From Dryocola sp. LX212 (GTDB taxonomy: Bacteria > Pseudomonadota > Gammaproteobacteria > Enterobacterales > Enterobacteriaceae), in the NCBI GenBank assembly GCA_041504365.1, contig CP167917.1, positions 992,001 through 1,056,000 of the forward strand: a stretch of DNA of 64,000 nt, in the 5' to 3' direction. Under the pieces are notes generated by a model that saw only the letters and a program-made list of their open reading frames with translations, was not told the origin of the DNA and ran no database searches. The position numbers were made by a program, and so were the translations under genes. Below are positions 19,802-29,339 of the stretch, piece by piece; the stretch's first letter is position 1; each line of letters opens with the position of its first letter.

Positions 19802-20437
19802 ATGCAACATATCATTGAGGGCTTCCTCAACTTCCAGAAAGAAATATTCCCGCAGCGTAAAGAGCTCTTTCGTAGTTTAGCCTCCAGCCAGAATCCGAAG
19901 GCGCTTTTTATCTCCTGTTCCGACAGCCGTCTGGTGCCGGAGCTGGTCACCCAGCAGGAGCCGGGGCAGCTGTTTGTCATTCGTAACGCCGGTAACATCG
20001 TGCCTTCCTTCGGCCCTGAGCCGGGCGGCGTCTCGGCAACCATCGAGTATGCGGTAGTGGCGCTGGGCGTAACGGATATTGTGATTTGCGGCCACTCCAA
20101 CTGTGGTGCCATGAAGGCCATTGCCACCTGTCAGTGCATGGACTCGATGCCGGCCGTGGACCACTGGCTGCGCTACTCCGATGCGGCGAAGGCGGTGGTG
20201 GAGAAAAAGAGCTGGGATAACGAAACCGCGAAAGTAAATGCGATGGTAGAAGAGAACGTTATCGCCCAACTGAATAACATCAAAACCCATCCTTCCGTGG
20301 CGGTTGGCCTGCGCAATAACGCGCTGCGCCTGCACGGCTGGGTGTACGACATAGAAAGCGGCGAAATCCGCACGCTGGATAAAAACAGCAAAACCTATGT
20401 TTCGCTGGCGGACAACCCGCACGTCTGCTTCGAGTAA
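19802..20437 (+). CDS. Beta-carbonic anhydrase, CynT-like
   Basis: 211 residues. Zinc ligands C39, H98 and C101 with the D41-R43 dyad are in place ([12 protein letters not shown] and [11 protein letters not shown]). Sequence runs close to E. coli CynT (KxIIxGFLxFQ start, [24 protein letters not shown]). Interconverts CO2 and bicarbonate in the cytoplasm. In E. coli cynT sits in cynTSX for cyanate use; neither cyanase nor the cyn regulator is here, so the role is probably general CO2/bicarbonate supply. Confidence 0.92.
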   Translation: MQHIIEGFLNFQKEIFPQRKELFRSLASSQNPKALFISCSDSRLVPELVTQQEPGQLFVIRNAGNIVPSFGPEPGGVSATIEYAVVALGVTDIVICGHSNCGAMKAIATCQCMDSMPAVDHWLRYSDAAKAVVEKKSWDNETAKVNAMVEENVIAQLNNIKTHPSVAVGLRNNALRLHGWVYDIESGEIRTLDKNSKTYVSLADNPHVCFE

Positions 20438-20595
20438 ACAGACTTTCAGCCAGGCAGGGATGCCCGGCGAAATAGTTTTCCTACCTTTGTGTCGCCTTGT
20501 TTATTATTAAATAGTGCGCTGGTCGATATTTCACCGCTACATCGACTAAGATCCCCTGCTTAACTTTAATTCTCAGACTCACGGGTGGAAGAAGA

Positions 20596-21462
20596 ATGCT
20601 CGACGGTAAAATGGCGTCTCTGCGCCAGACGTTATGGAGAAAACGTCTTCCCATGCTTGTCGCTAAGGATGCGCGCACAGAAAATCCTTATAACTATTAT
20701 TCCGTGCATCTGGTGGACGTGGCGCACCAGCGCTATCAGCTGGTGGACTGGCAGGATAATACCGCGCTGATTGCCCGCTGGGATTACGATGCCCATGTAT
20801 ACACCGATGAACGGCGCATTACCCTTGGTGAACTTGACGAGATGGAGGCGGAAATTATCCACCATCGTCGTTACGGGCCTGTGAGCTTCGGCGGCATTCT
20901 GGGCTTTAATTTCAGCTATTACACCCGCTTCGTCTATATCAAAACGCTCTTTAGCCGTGGCAAAGGCAAGTTCGTGTCGGCGTTTTTTGCCAGCAAAGAG
21001 TTGAAAAGCCGCGACCGCATCGCGCTGCTAAATCTGCTGGTTAACGAATATATACAGCAGCGCCCGTCGAAGCTGAATACCGGCGTGACGGTGGAAGAGG
21101 TGATCGAGCTGCTGTACGGCAAACTGTGGTACAAGCACATCCGCAATGAAGAGTTTCGCCGCAAGGTGACGCTGCTGCTGAAGTCGTTGGTGATCACCGA
21201 GGATCTGCTGCAAAAGGAAGATCGCTATTTTGTGCAGCCGAAGTCGATTGCCACCATCGTCGACTACGAAAAAGACGAGCGTCGCAGCGAGCAGCAGGTG
21301 AGGATGCAGAAAAACATCGTTCGCCTGATGCTGATCATTACCGCCTCAACGCTGATGATTACCCTCGCGCTGCTGTCCCTGGCGGACGTGATCGATCTGC
21401 ATAAAATCTGGCACGCTATCGTGAACATCAAGCCAATCCGCCTGTTGTTAAAGCTGATCTAG
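20596..21462 (+). CDS. Uncharacterised protein with a C-terminal membrane helix
   Basis: 288 residues behind GGAAGAAG. I recognise no family. The N-terminal 80 residues are mixed beta/polar (YYSVHLVDVAHQRYQLVDWQ), the middle has a helical, basic stretch (KELKSRDRIALLNLLVNEYI, then a winged-helix-like 160-210). One hydrophobic helix (about 244-264) lies near the C-terminus with a short tail. It could be tail-anchored with most of the protein in the cytoplasm. It lies 158 bases after the carbonic anhydrase in the same direction; a shared role is possible but unsupported. Confidence 0.7.
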   Translation: MLDGKMASLRQTLWRKRLPMLVAKDARTENPYNYYSVHLVDVAHQRYQLVDWQDNTALIARWDYDAHVYTDERRITLGELDEMEAEIIHHRRYGPVSFGGILGFNFSYYTRFVYIKTLFSRGKGKFVSAFFASKELKSRDRIALLNLLVNEYIQQRPSKLNTGVTVEEVIELLYGKLWYKHIRNEEFRRKVTLLLKSLVITEDLLQKEDRYFVQPKSIATIVDYEKDERRSEQQVRMQKNIVRLMLIITASTLMITLALLSLADVIDLHKIWHAIVNIKPIRLLLKLI

Positions 21463-21465
21463 CAG

Positions 21466-21491
21466 TGAAAAACGGGGCGTTAAGCCCCGCT
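21466..21491 (-). terminator. Terminator between convergent genes
   Basis: On the reverse strand GCGGGGCTTAACGCCCCG is followed by TTTTT, a good terminator for any transcript ending there. It sits between two convergent genes and its hairpin serves both, though the T run favours the reverse strand. Confidence 0.75.
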
Positions 21492-21496
21492 CCGGC

Positions 21497-22333
21497 TTAG
21501 CTACGAATAAACTCAAGAATATCGTTATTGATGACGTCGGCGTGCGTGGTTGGCATCCCGTGCGGGTAGCCGGGGTAGATCTTCATTTTATTGTTGGGGA
21601 TAAGTTTTTCCTGCAGCAGCGCTGCCGTTTTATACGGCACGACCTGGTCGTCGTCACCGTGCAGGATGAGCGTCGGCACGGAGATGGCCTTCAGATCTTC
21701 CGTTTGATCGGTTTCCGAGAATGCCTTGATGCCCTCATAGTGCGCTTTGGCGCTGCCCGTCATGCCCTGCCGCCACCAGTTTTCAATGATGCCCTGTGAC
21801 GCCTCGGCCCCCGGACGGTTATAGCCGTAAAAAGGCCCGGATGCGACATCCAGGAAAAACTGCGCCCGGTTGGCGGTCAGCGCCTGGCGGAAGCCATCAA
21901 ACACCTCAATTGGCGTGCCGTCAGGATTGCTTTCCGCTTTCACCATCAGCGGCGGCACCGCGCTTATCAGCACTGCTTTCGCCACTCGCCCCTGCGGCTG
22001 TCCGTACTTCGCCACATAGCGCGCAACCTGTCCGCCACCGGTGGAATGTCCGATATGCACCGCATTTTTCAGATCCAGATGTTCCGCCACCGCGGAGGCG
22101 TCTGCAGCATAATGATCCATGTCGTGCCCCTCGCTGACCTGGCCTGAGCGGCCATGCCCACGTCGATCCGATGCGATCACCCTAAATCCTTTCGACAGGA
22201 AGAACAGCATCTGCGTGTCCCAGTCGTCGGCGCTTAACGGCCATCCATGGTGAAAGAAAATCGGCTGTGCGTCCTTAGGGCCCCAATCTTTAAAGAAAAT
22301 GCTGACATTATCTTTCGTGGTGACAAATGACAT
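21497..22333 (-). CDS. Alpha/beta hydrolase, cofactor-free haloperoxidase/arylesterase type
   Basis: 278 residues. The nucleophile elbow GHSTGGGQVARYVAKYG, the oxyanion motif HHGWPLSADDWD, the acid in LHGDDDQVVP and the histidine in YPHGMPTTHAD form a complete Ser-Asp-His triad. This pattern is typical of the non-haem chloroperoxidase family, which act as esterases or perhydrolases in vitro. No signal peptide, so cytoplasmic. It stands alone, with paoABC in the same direction but separated by a REP and about 190 bases. Confidence 0.88.
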   Translation of the reverse strand: MSFVTTKDNVSIFFKDWGPKDAQPIFFHHGWPLSADDWDTQMLFFLSKGFRVIASDRRGHGRSGQVSEGHDMDHYAADASAVAEHLDLKNAVHIGHSTGGGQVARYVAKYGQPQGRVAKAVLISAVPPLMVKAESNPDGTPIEVFDGFRQALTANRAQFFLDVASGPFYGYNRPGAEASQGIIENWWRQGMTGSAKAHYEGIKAFSETDQTEDLKAISVPTLILHGDDDQVVPYKTAALLQEKLIPNNKMKIYPGYPHGMPTTHADVINNDILEFIRS

Positions 22334-22523
22334 GATCTAACCCCCTGGGTGGGAAGGATGGAGTAACGCTGGATATTCCACGGCTGTGGAAGGCTGGCTC
22401 AGAGCGGTAAGCGATTGCTAAATACAGTGTCAAAGCGTAGTTAAGAACGATCCGCTTTGCCTTCGCGCCGCGGACATTTTTGCCGTTCTGCTTTGTTCTT
22501 ATGAGCAACAGTTGTTAAAAAAT

Positions 22524-22617
22524 GTCGGATGACGCTGCGCTTATCCAACCTACTGCTTATCCGACCTAGGACGGCGATAACGTAGGGGGGATAAGCGCAG
22601 CGTCATCCACCGACAAA
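22524..22617. repeat. BIME between hydrolase and paoC
   Basis: Inverted REP pair: GTCGGATGACGCTGCGCTTATCC ... GGGGATAAGCGCAGCGTCATCC is written head to head around TAC/GTA-rich loops, directly after the paoC stop codon. It occupies the place where paoD lies in E. coli. Confidence 0.85.
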
Positions 22618-22620
22618 CTG

Positions 22621-24819
22621 TTAAACCAGCTCCGGCAGCCCCTTCAGCAGCTTATCGAGCGTGACGGGATAATCTCGCACCCGCACGCCCGTCGCGTTGT
22701 ATACCGCGTTGGCGATAGCCGCGCTCACGCCGCACAGCCCCAGCTCGCCCACGCCTTTGGCCTTCATCGGTGATGACACAGGGTCGGTATCGTCGAGGAA
22801 GATCACTTCCTGTTCCGGGATATCCGCATGGACCGGCACCTCGTAGGCGGCCAGATCGTGGTTGACGAAGTACCCCAGCCGCTCGTCGATGGCTAACTCT
22901 TCCATCAGCGCCGCGCCAACGCCCATGGTCATCGCGCCGATCACCTGGCTGCGGGCGGTTTTTGGGTTGAGAATTCGGCCAGCGGCACAAACTGCCAGCA
23001 TGCGGCGCACGCGGGTTTCCCCGGTCGCCACGTCCACACCCACCTCGACGAAGTGAGCGGCGAAGGTGGACTGCTGGAATTTCTCTTCCAGCTCCGCGAA
23101 CTCGATGCTGTCCTCAACGGTCAGCGTCCCGCCAGCGGCTGCGTCTTTCAGCGGCACGCTTTTCTCCCCATCGCGCACCTGCCCGTCGGTAAACTCTGCC
23201 TTCTGCGGATCAAGCCCCAGCTTAACGGCGACCGTTTCACACAGTTTGACGCATGCAGCGTAAACCCCGGCGGTGGAGCTGTTCGCCCCCCACTGGCCGC
23301 CGGAGCCTGCCGAAACCGGGAAGTCGGAGTCCCCAAGCTTAACCACCACATCTTCCAGCGGCACGCCCAGCATTTCGGCGGCGGTCTGGGCGATGATGGT
23401 ATAGCTGCCGGTGCCGATATCCGTCATGTCGGTTTCCACGGTGACGCGACCTGCGGTATCCAGATGCACCCGCGCGCCGGATTTCATCACCAGATTGTTA
23501 CGGAACCCTGCTGCAACGCCCATGCCGACCAACCAGCGTCCGTCGCGGACCTGTGCGGGCTGTGCCTTGCGATTTTTCCAGCCGAAACGGTCGGCCCCCG
23601 TGCGCAGGCATTCAACCAGCTGGCGGCGCGAGAAGGGCCTGTTCGGGTTGGCCGGGTCAACCTGGGTGTCGTTGATAATGCGGAACTCAACCGGATCGAC
23701 GCCTGCCTTCTCTGCGATTTCATCGATGGCGATTTCCAGCGCCATCAGGCCCGGTGCTTCGCCCGGCGCGCGCATGGCGTTGCCTTCCGGCAGGTCGAGT
23801 TTTGCCAGCCGAAGCCCGGTAAAACGGTTTGCCCCGGCATAAAGCAGCTGGCTTTGCTGCACCGCCGTCTCCGGTGGGCCGCCCTCCACGTTACCGGACC
23901 AGCTTTCGTGGGCGATGGCGGAGATACGCCCGTCTTTATCGGTGCCGATGCGGATGTGCTGAATAGTCGCCGGACGGTGGGTTGTATTGTTAGGAATGAG
24001 CGGGCGCTGCAGGGCGATTTTGACCGGGCGTTTTGCGGCGCGGGCGCCCAGCGCGGCCATCAGAATATCGCTGCGCAGGAAGAGTTTGCCGCCAAATCCG
24101 CCGCCAATATAGGGTGACAGCACGCGGACGTTTTCCGGCGGCAGGTTTAGCGTGGTGGCCAGGTCGCTCCGGCACCAGTCCACCATCTGGTTAGAGGTAT
24201 GGACGGTGAGCTTGTTGCCCTGCCACTGCGCCATAGAGGCGTGCGGTTCCATCGCCATGTGGCTCTGGTCCGGCGTGGTGTAGGTGGCGTCCAGCTGCAC
24301 TGCGGAGGCGGCAAAAGCACCTTCGAAGTCCCCGGTCGATTTATCCGGTTCGCTTTCGGGTGCCTTATTGATCGAAGGTTTTTCATCGGCCAGATCGTAG
24401 CGGCCTTTTTCACGGCGATACTCGACCTTCATCAGCTCCGCCGCAGCGCGGGCCTGTTCGAACGTTTCCGCGACCACAACGGCAACCGCCTGATGGTAGT
24501 GGGTGATATCCGGGCCGCCCAGCAGCGGGGCAGGGTTTTTATCCCCTTTGCCGAGCTTGCCGGCGTTGTCGGCGGTGACGATGGTGATGACGCCCGGCGC
24601 CTGGCGGGCGGCTTCAAGCTCCATCGAGCTGATTTTACCTTTCGCCACGGCGGATCCGACGATATAGCCATAGGCCGCATCGGGCGTTTCATCGTGCCAT
24701 TCGTAGGCGTAGCGGGCGGTGCCGGTGGTTTTCAGCGGGCCGTCAATGCGATCGTGCGGCAGGCCGACTACCTTAAGCCGATCTATCGGGTTCGCGCCCG
24801 CTGGCTTATCAAATTTCAT
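22621..24819 (-). CDS. paoC: Periplasmic aldehyde oxidoreductase, molybdenum subunit PaoC
   Basis: 732 residues, same length as E. coli PaoC (YagR). The xanthine-oxidase-type large subunit binds molybdopterin cytosine dinucleotide. Landmarks are YIGGGFGGKLFLRSD, APGEAPGLMALEIA, GGQWGANSSTAGVYAACVKL and MKAKGVGELGLCGV with the catalytic Glu. It oxidises aromatic and other aldehydes in the periplasm, exported with PaoA's Tat signal. Last gene of paoABC, 3 bases after paoB. E. coli paoD, the MCD-binding maturation chaperone, would follow but is absent. Confidence 0.97.
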   Translation of the reverse strand: MKFDKPAGANPIDRLKVVGLPHDRIDGPLKTTGTARYAYEWHDETPDAAYGYIVGSAVAKGKISSMELEAARQAPGVITIVTADNAGKLGKGDKNPAPLLGGPDITHYHQAVAVVVAETFEQARAAAELMKVEYRREKGRYDLADEKPSINKAPESEPDKSTGDFEGAFAASAVQLDATYTTPDQSHMAMEPHASMAQWQGNKLTVHTSNQMVDWCRSDLATTLNLPPENVRVLSPYIGGGFGGKLFLRSDILMAALGARAAKRPVKIALQRPLIPNNTTHRPATIQHIRIGTDKDGRISAIAHESWSGNVEGGPPETAVQQSQLLYAGANRFTGLRLAKLDLPEGNAMRAPGEAPGLMALEIAIDEIAEKAGVDPVEFRIINDTQVDPANPNRPFSRRQLVECLRTGADRFGWKNRKAQPAQVRDGRWLVGMGVAAGFRNNLVMKSGARVHLDTAGRVTVETDMTDIGTGSYTIIAQTAAEMLGVPLEDVVVKLGDSDFPVSAGSGGQWGANSSTAGVYAACVKLCETVAVKLGLDPQKAEFTDGQVRDGEKSVPLKDAAAGGTLTVEDSIEFAELEEKFQQSTFAAHFVEVGVDVATGETRVRRMLAVCAAGRILNPKTARSQVIGAMTMGVGAALMEELAIDERLGYFVNHDLAAYEVPVHADIPEQEVIFLDDTDPVSSPMKAKGVGELGLCGVSAAIANAVYNATGVRVRDYPVTLDKLLKGLPELV

Positions 24820-24822
24820 GAT

Positions 24823-25773
24823 TTATCCCCTCGCTTCCGTCAGCACCGAGGCGAGCGTGCGCTTCGCCAGGATCAGCTTGAATTCGTTTTCAGGCGTTGG
24901 CGTGGCTCCGGCAAACAGCCTGTCGTAAACCCCTTTCGCCCCTTGAGGAAGCAGGGCATCCGCCTCTTCCATGCGCCAGGGCTTGTGCGCAACGCCGCCG
25001 AGCGCAACCCGGCCCGTACCATCGCTTTGCACCACTGCGGCGACGGATACCAGCGCAAAGGCGTAGGATGATCGGTCGCGGACCTTACGGTAAATGTGCG
25101 TGCCGCCGAGCGGGGCGGGGAGCGTAACGGCGACGATCAGCTCGCCTGCTTTGAGGACGGTCTCCAGATGGGGCGTATTGCCCGGCGCGCGGTAGAACTC
25201 TGCGACAGGGATCTTTCGCTCGCTGCCGTCCGGGCTGACGGTCTCTACCACCGCGTCCAACAGCCGCATGGCAACCGCCATATCGCTGGGGTGGGTGGCG
25301 ATGCAGGCCTTACTGGTTCCTACTACGGCATGCTGACGGCTGAAGCCCTCCAGGGCCGCGCAGCCGCTGCCGGGAAGGCGTTTGTTGCAGGGTTGATTCG
25401 TGTCGTAGAAATAGGGGCAGCGGGTACGCTGGAGGAGGTTTCCGGCGGTGGTTGCCTGGTTGCGCAGCTGGCCGGAAGCACCCGCAAGCAGCGCGCGTGA
25501 AAGCACGGCGTAGTCGCGTCGTACACGCTCGTCGGCTGCCAGATCGGTGTTGCGTACCAGCGCGCCGATCCGCAGGCCGCCGTTTTCCGTCGGCTCAATT
25601 TTATCCAGCGCAAGGCCGTTAACGTCTATCAGGTGGGGCGGGGTTTCTATATCCAGCTTCATCAGATCGAGCAGGTTGGTGCCGCCCGCAATAAATTTAG
25701 CACCGGGCTTGCCCTGGGCGCTGGCAGCCGCCTCCGCCGGGTTTTTTACGCGTTCGTAGGTGAATGCCTTCAT
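24823..25773 (-). CDS. paoB: Periplasmic aldehyde oxidoreductase, FAD subunit PaoB
   Basis: 316 residues; E. coli PaoB is 318. FAD-binding PCMH domain with [17 protein letters not shown] (FAD pyrophosphate loop) and [17 protein letters not shown]. The cysteines in [21 protein letters not shown] are those that hold the extra 4Fe-4S cluster found in PaoB. It relays electrons from PaoA's clusters to FAD. Its start overlaps the paoA stop as ATGA, and paoC starts 3 bases after its stop. Confidence 0.96.
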   Translation of the reverse strand: MKAFTYERVKNPAEAAASAQGKPGAKFIAGGTNLLDLMKLDIETPPHLIDVNGLALDKIEPTENGGLRIGALVRNTDLAADERVRRDYAVLSRALLAGASGQLRNQATTAGNLLQRTRCPYFYDTNQPCNKRLPGSGCAALEGFSRQHAVVGTSKACIATHPSDMAVAMRLLDAVVETVSPDGSERKIPVAEFYRAPGNTPHLETVLKAGELIVAVTLPAPLGGTHIYRKVRDRSSYAFALVSVAAVVQSDGTGRVALGGVAHKPWRMEEADALLPQGAKGVYDRLFAGATPTPENEFKLILAKRTLASVLTEARG

Positions 25774-26501
25774 GATTTCTGCCCCCCGGAGACGTCTTCA
25801 ATCGCCGCAAGAATGTTGGAGTAAGCCCCGCAACGGCAGATGTTGCCGCTCATGCGTTCGCGTATCTCCTCCTGAGTCGGCTGGGCCGGGGAAACAAGAT
25901 CGAGGGTGACGTGGCTTGGGATCCCGTCTTCGATTTCTTTTAGCACCGCCACGGACGAACAAATTTGTCCCGGGGTGCAGTAGCCGCACTGGTAGCCATC
26001 GTGTTTGATGAACGCGGCTTGCATAGGATGCAGGTTATCCGGCGTGCCGAGGCCTTCGATAGTGGTGACTTCGGCGCCGTCCTGCATCACCGCCAGGGTC
26101 AGGCAGGAGTTAAGACGGCGTCCGTTGACGATAACCGTACAGGCCCCGCACTGGCCGTGGTCACAGCCTTTTTTGGTGCCGGTGAGATGCAGGTTTTCCC
26201 GCAGCGCGTCCAGCAGGGTCGTCCGGGTATCGACTTCCAGCCGCTGCTCTTTGCCGTTGACCTTCAGCGTCACGGGGGTCATTGCCGGTGGCGGGGTCGT
26301 TTTCAGCTCGCTGGCTCCCAGCGGGCTGGAGTGCGTCATGGTCGCCGCCGCCGCCGCAGAGACCGCGCCTGCTTTCAGCAGATCGCGCCTCGTCAGGTTG
26401 TATTCAGGCAGGTCAAAATCCCTTATGCAGAAAATTTTGCTCATCGTGCCGCCAGCTTCAGGCCGCACGCTTTTATTTGCCTCATCGCCTTGGTTGCTCA
26501 T
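25770..26501 (-). CDS. paoA: Periplasmic aldehyde oxidoreductase, iron-sulfur subunit PaoA
   Basis: 243 residues with a Tat signal ([20 protein letters not shown]) that exports the folded heterotrimer. Two 2Fe-2S clusters: plant-ferredoxin type [21 protein letters not shown] and the alpha-helical cluster CGYCTPGQI ... [10 protein letters not shown]. First gene of paoABC. E. coli PaoA is 229 residues; the extra length lies before the Tat motif (residues 10-30). The N-terminal MSNQG matches E. coli, supporting this start. Divergent from a YncE-like gene. Confidence 0.96.
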   Translation of the reverse strand: MSNQGDEANKSVRPEAGGTMSKIFCIRDFDLPEYNLTRRDLLKAGAVSAAAAATMTHSSPLGASELKTTPPPAMTPVTLKVNGKEQRLEVDTRTTLLDALRENLHLTGTKKGCDHGQCGACTVIVNGRRLNSCLTLAVMQDGAEVTTIEGLGTPDNLHPMQAAFIKHDGYQCGYCTPGQICSSVAVLKEIEDGIPSHVTLDLVSPAQPTQEEIRERMSGNICRCGAYSNILAAIEDVSGGQKS

Positions 26502-26667
26502 ACCAGGCCTCCAGTAATCTAAAAGTTAAACCAGGAAAAATGCACCGCTTAGTTTTTATAGCGAACTATTAAGCATAGACGGCGTAGCGGAAGGATTAGT
26601 CCTGGTTACTGAATGCCGTTATGAGAAGCATTCATTAATCAATAGCGTTTTACATTCATCAAGGAAA

Positions 26668-26682
26668 TGATTATGTTTCTCA
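26668..26682 (+). promoter_or_regulatory. Possible Fur box before the YncE-like gene
   Basis: TGATTAT-G-TTTCTCA matches the 7-1-7 Fur consensus TGATAAT-N-ATTATCA at 11 of 14 positions. E. coli yncE is Fur-regulated as I recall. The site lies about 104 bases ahead of the GTG start and might also act on paoA. A single moderate match. Confidence 0.35.
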
Positions 26683-26785
26683 TTTGCATTTAAGGGTGGC
26701 GTTTTGCTCGCAGGTGTCCTGTCCGGCACCGGGGAGGTTCTCACAGGTCGCCACCCGCCTTTCTGACGGAAACAGGAACCTAATC

Positions 26786-27862
26786 GTGATAAAAAAAAGA
26801 ACGGCGCTGGCGGCGCTCATTGCGCTGGCATTAACGGGATGTACCGCTCAGCAAACCAAAACCGATCAGCCCGCAGCCGCTGCTCAGACGGAGCAAAAAA
26901 GCGCTTTAACGCAGCGTGAGCTTTCTGAAGGCGTGTATGAAATGGCGTTCAGCCAGCAGACGGGCGCGCTGTATGTCGCTACCGCGCAGGGGTTTAAAAC
27001 CGTGCAGGGCGGAGTAATCTACAAGCTGGATCCGGTGACGCTGAAAACGCTGGGGGAATCGTACACCGACCTGAAAAACTTCGGCGCGGTAATGGATGCG
27101 GACGGCAAGACGCTGTTTGTGACCAACTCGCTGGACGGCGGCATCAGCGCGGTCAACGTTGAAGATGGTAAGGTGCTCAAACGCCTGCTGTTCACCGAAC
27201 GTAACGAGAAAGGTCTGCCGTACGGCGCGCGTGAAATCATTCTTCATGACGGGCTGCTGTACGTAGGCGGCGTAGCGGATCCTGCGGTGATCTGGGTGGT
27301 GGATGCGAAGACGCTGAAGCTGAAAAAGCGCATCAATAACGCCGGGAAGTGGGTAACTGGCCTGCTTTACTCAGAGCAGACGCAGCGGATCTACGCCGCA
27401 AACGGCGGCGGTGAGATTCTGGTGATCAACCCGCGGACTAACCGTATCGAAAAACGCTGGAAGCCGCTCGGGGATAAACCAGCGCTGCTGCTTAACCTGG
27501 CAGAAGATCCGGCGACGGGCCGCCTGTTCGTGACCGACAACTCAAAGGCGAAAACCACGCTGGTGCTGGATATCAAAACCGGGGAAGTGCTGAAGAACCT
27601 GGCGACGGGCGATACCCTGGCGGTGAAATTCAACGCGAAGCGCAACGAGCTGTACCTGACCCAGCGCGAATCCGGCAGGCTGCTGATTCTGGATGCCACG
27701 ACGTATGCGCAGAAAAAATCCATCGACCTGCCTCCGCATCCAAATAGCCTGCTGCTCTCTGCCGACGGACAAACGCTGTATGTGACGGTGAAGCAGGGCT
27801 TTAATAAGGACCACACCACCAAAGGGCCGGACAGTATTGTTCGGGTGGATTTAGCGCAGTAG
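26786..27862 (+). CDS. YncE-like beta-propeller lipoprotein
   Basis: 358 residues from GTG 26786 (VIKKRTALAALIALALTGC) behind AGGAA; the 34 upstream in-frame codons are rejected. The signal ends in a lipobox LTGC, so the mature protein would be a lipoprotein (Cys18), with Thr at +2 consistent with outer-membrane sorting. The rest matches E. coli YncE: repeats such as GALYVATAQG, KTLFVTNSLDGGISAVN, NELYLTQRESGRLLILD and NSLLLSADGQTLYVTV, a seven-bladed propeller. YncE is periplasmic, binds DNA in vitro and is iron-regulated; physiological role unknown. Confidence 0.88.
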   Translation: MIKKRTALAALIALALTGCTAQQTKTDQPAAAAQTEQKSALTQRELSEGVYEMAFSQQTGALYVATAQGFKTVQGGVIYKLDPVTLKTLGESYTDLKNFGAVMDADGKTLFVTNSLDGGISAVNVEDGKVLKRLLFTERNEKGLPYGAREIILHDGLLYVGGVADPAVIWVVDAKTLKLKKRINNAGKWVTGLLYSEQTQRIYAANGGGEILVINPRTNRIEKRWKPLGDKPALLLNLAEDPATGRLFVTDNSKAKTTLVLDIKTGEVLKNLATGDTLAVKFNAKRNELYLTQRESGRLLILDATTYAQKKSIDLPPHPNSLLLSADGQTLYVTVKQGFNKDHTTKGPDSIVRVDLAQ

Positions 27863-27872
27863 CGTTGGTTTT

Positions 27873-27941
27873 TGTCGGATGACGCTGCGCTTATCCGACC
27901 TACGAAAGCGGCGAGATGATTGTAACGCCATCCGCCGTTCG
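27873..27941. repeat. BIME between the YncE-like gene and yjiN
   Basis: A complete REP unit GTCGGATGACGCTGCGCTTATCCGACC is followed by a shorter, diverged inverted arm ending TAACGCCATCCGCC. Lies between convergent genes. Confidence 0.8.
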
Positions 27942-27944
27942 CTA

Positions 27945-29216
27945 TCAAAAATGAATCACCGAAGGCAGCTGCGAGAGCAGGAACAGCAGCAGGCCGACGG
28001 TGCCGCCGACCAGCGTGCCGTTGATGCGTATAAATTGTAAGTCCTTGCCGATGTTCAGCTCAATCTGCGCGGACATATCTTTCGCGTCCCAGCCTTTTAC
28101 CGTATCGCTGATGTGCCTGGTCAGGAAGGTGGCGAACTCCGGTGCGACTTTGCCGACGGCCTGCTCAAGATGTTCGTTAAGCGACGCGCGCAGCGCGCTG
28201 TCGTTCACCAGCGTTTCCCCAAACCACTGGCCCGCCTCGGCAATGCGCTGTTTGATGCGGGAGTCCTCCGAGCGCATATCCTCCTTCAGCCATTTCCGCA
28301 GGTCGCCCCACATCTCGCTCAGGTAGCGGTTGAAGGCTTCGTCCTCCTTCAGATACGTTTTGATATTCTCGGCTTTAGCGGCCATTTCCGGGTCGCTCTT
28401 CAGTCTGTCGATGAACTTAAAGGTGGCGCGGTCGAAGGCCTTGCGCAGCTGGTGCCCCCGATCGTGGGTGATGTCGTCGAGCAGATTATTGACCGCGCTG
28501 GTCACCAGCTCGGCGCTGTGCTCGCCCAGCCACTCCGTCGGCAGGATTTTTGCTTTACGCGGATGCTCTGTTTCCAGCCAGTGCACAATCTGATGGGCAA
28601 TAAAATCACGTGAGCTTTCGCGGTCAAGCCAGGTCACCAGCTGGGCAATCATCGCGTCCAACAGAGCCTGATGGCGGTTGTTTTTCGTCATGCTCTCGAG
28701 CAGCAGGGCGCTGGAGTAGCTCAGGTCAACCTTATCGATCGCCTTGTGCACCGCCCGGCGCAGCAGGCTCTGAATGCGCGAGTCGTCGGTCATATCCAGA
28801 AATCCGTTCAAGATCTGCATCAGATGCTGGCCGACGCGCTGCGCGTTGTCGGGCCTGCTGAACCAGACGCCAATCATCTGCGCCGGTTCGTGGCGGCGGA
28901 TCAGGGCTATCAGCGACTGGGTATCGAGGAATTTCTCCTGTACAAAGACGCCGAGGTTTTCGCCGATGCGGTCTTTGTTGCGGGGAATAATCGCGGTATG
29001 CCGGGCGATAAACGGGATCGGCACGCGGCGGAACAGCGCCACCACGGCGAACCAGTCGGCCAGCGCGCCGACCATCGCGGCTTCGGAAATCGCCTTCAGG
29101 CCGCTGACCCAGAAGCTCGGCGGGAGGAAAAGGGTTGTGACAAAGACTGCCGCAGCAATCAGCAGTAAAGAGAGCGCGATGCGCTTGGTTTTTTTCAGTT
29201 CAGCCATTTTATCCAT
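27945..29216 (-). CDS. yjiN: YjiN-like DUF445 inner-membrane protein
   Basis: 423 residues; E. coli YjiN is of similar length. DUF445 layout: an N-terminal membrane helix pair (about 11-30, 37-60: [24 protein letters not shown]), a long helical, charged middle containing [25 protein letters not shown], and a C-terminal helix ([20 protein letters not shown]). Function unknown. An ATG three codons in (29207) has a better ribosome site (GGATAAA) and may be the true start. Convergent with the YncE-like gene across a BIME. Confidence 0.88.
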   Translation of the reverse strand: MDKMAELKKTKRIALSLLLIAAAVFVTTLFLPPSFWVSGLKAISEAAMVGALADWFAVVALFRRVPIPFIARHTAIIPRNKDRIGENLGVFVQEKFLDTQSLIALIRRHEPAQMIGVWFSRPDNAQRVGQHLMQILNGFLDMTDDSRIQSLLRRAVHKAIDKVDLSYSSALLLESMTKNNRHQALLDAMIAQLVTWLDRESSRDFIAHQIVHWLETEHPRKAKILPTEWLGEHSAELVTSAVNNLLDDITHDRGHQLRKAFDRATFKFIDRLKSDPEMAAKAENIKTYLKEDEAFNRYLSEMWGDLRKWLKEDMRSEDSRIKQRIAEAGQWFGETLVNDSALRASLNEHLEQAVGKVAPEFATFLTRHISDTVKGWDAKDMSAQIELNIGKDLQFIRINGTLVGGTVGLLLFLLSQLPSVIHF

Positions 29217-29339
29217 CGCTTAAGCATAGAACCGGGCGGGCCGAACCGGTAGAGATTATTTAAAACAACCAGCTTTTTCAGATAGATGAAGCGGCAGGAG
29301 GGGATGAGGGGCCCCCGCCTGCCGCCGGGCGTTACCGCA

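Noticed and set aside
23053-24117. 354-codon frame opposite paoC
   Set aside because: Arises from codon bias on the opposite strand of a GC-rich gene; no ribosome site or known domain.
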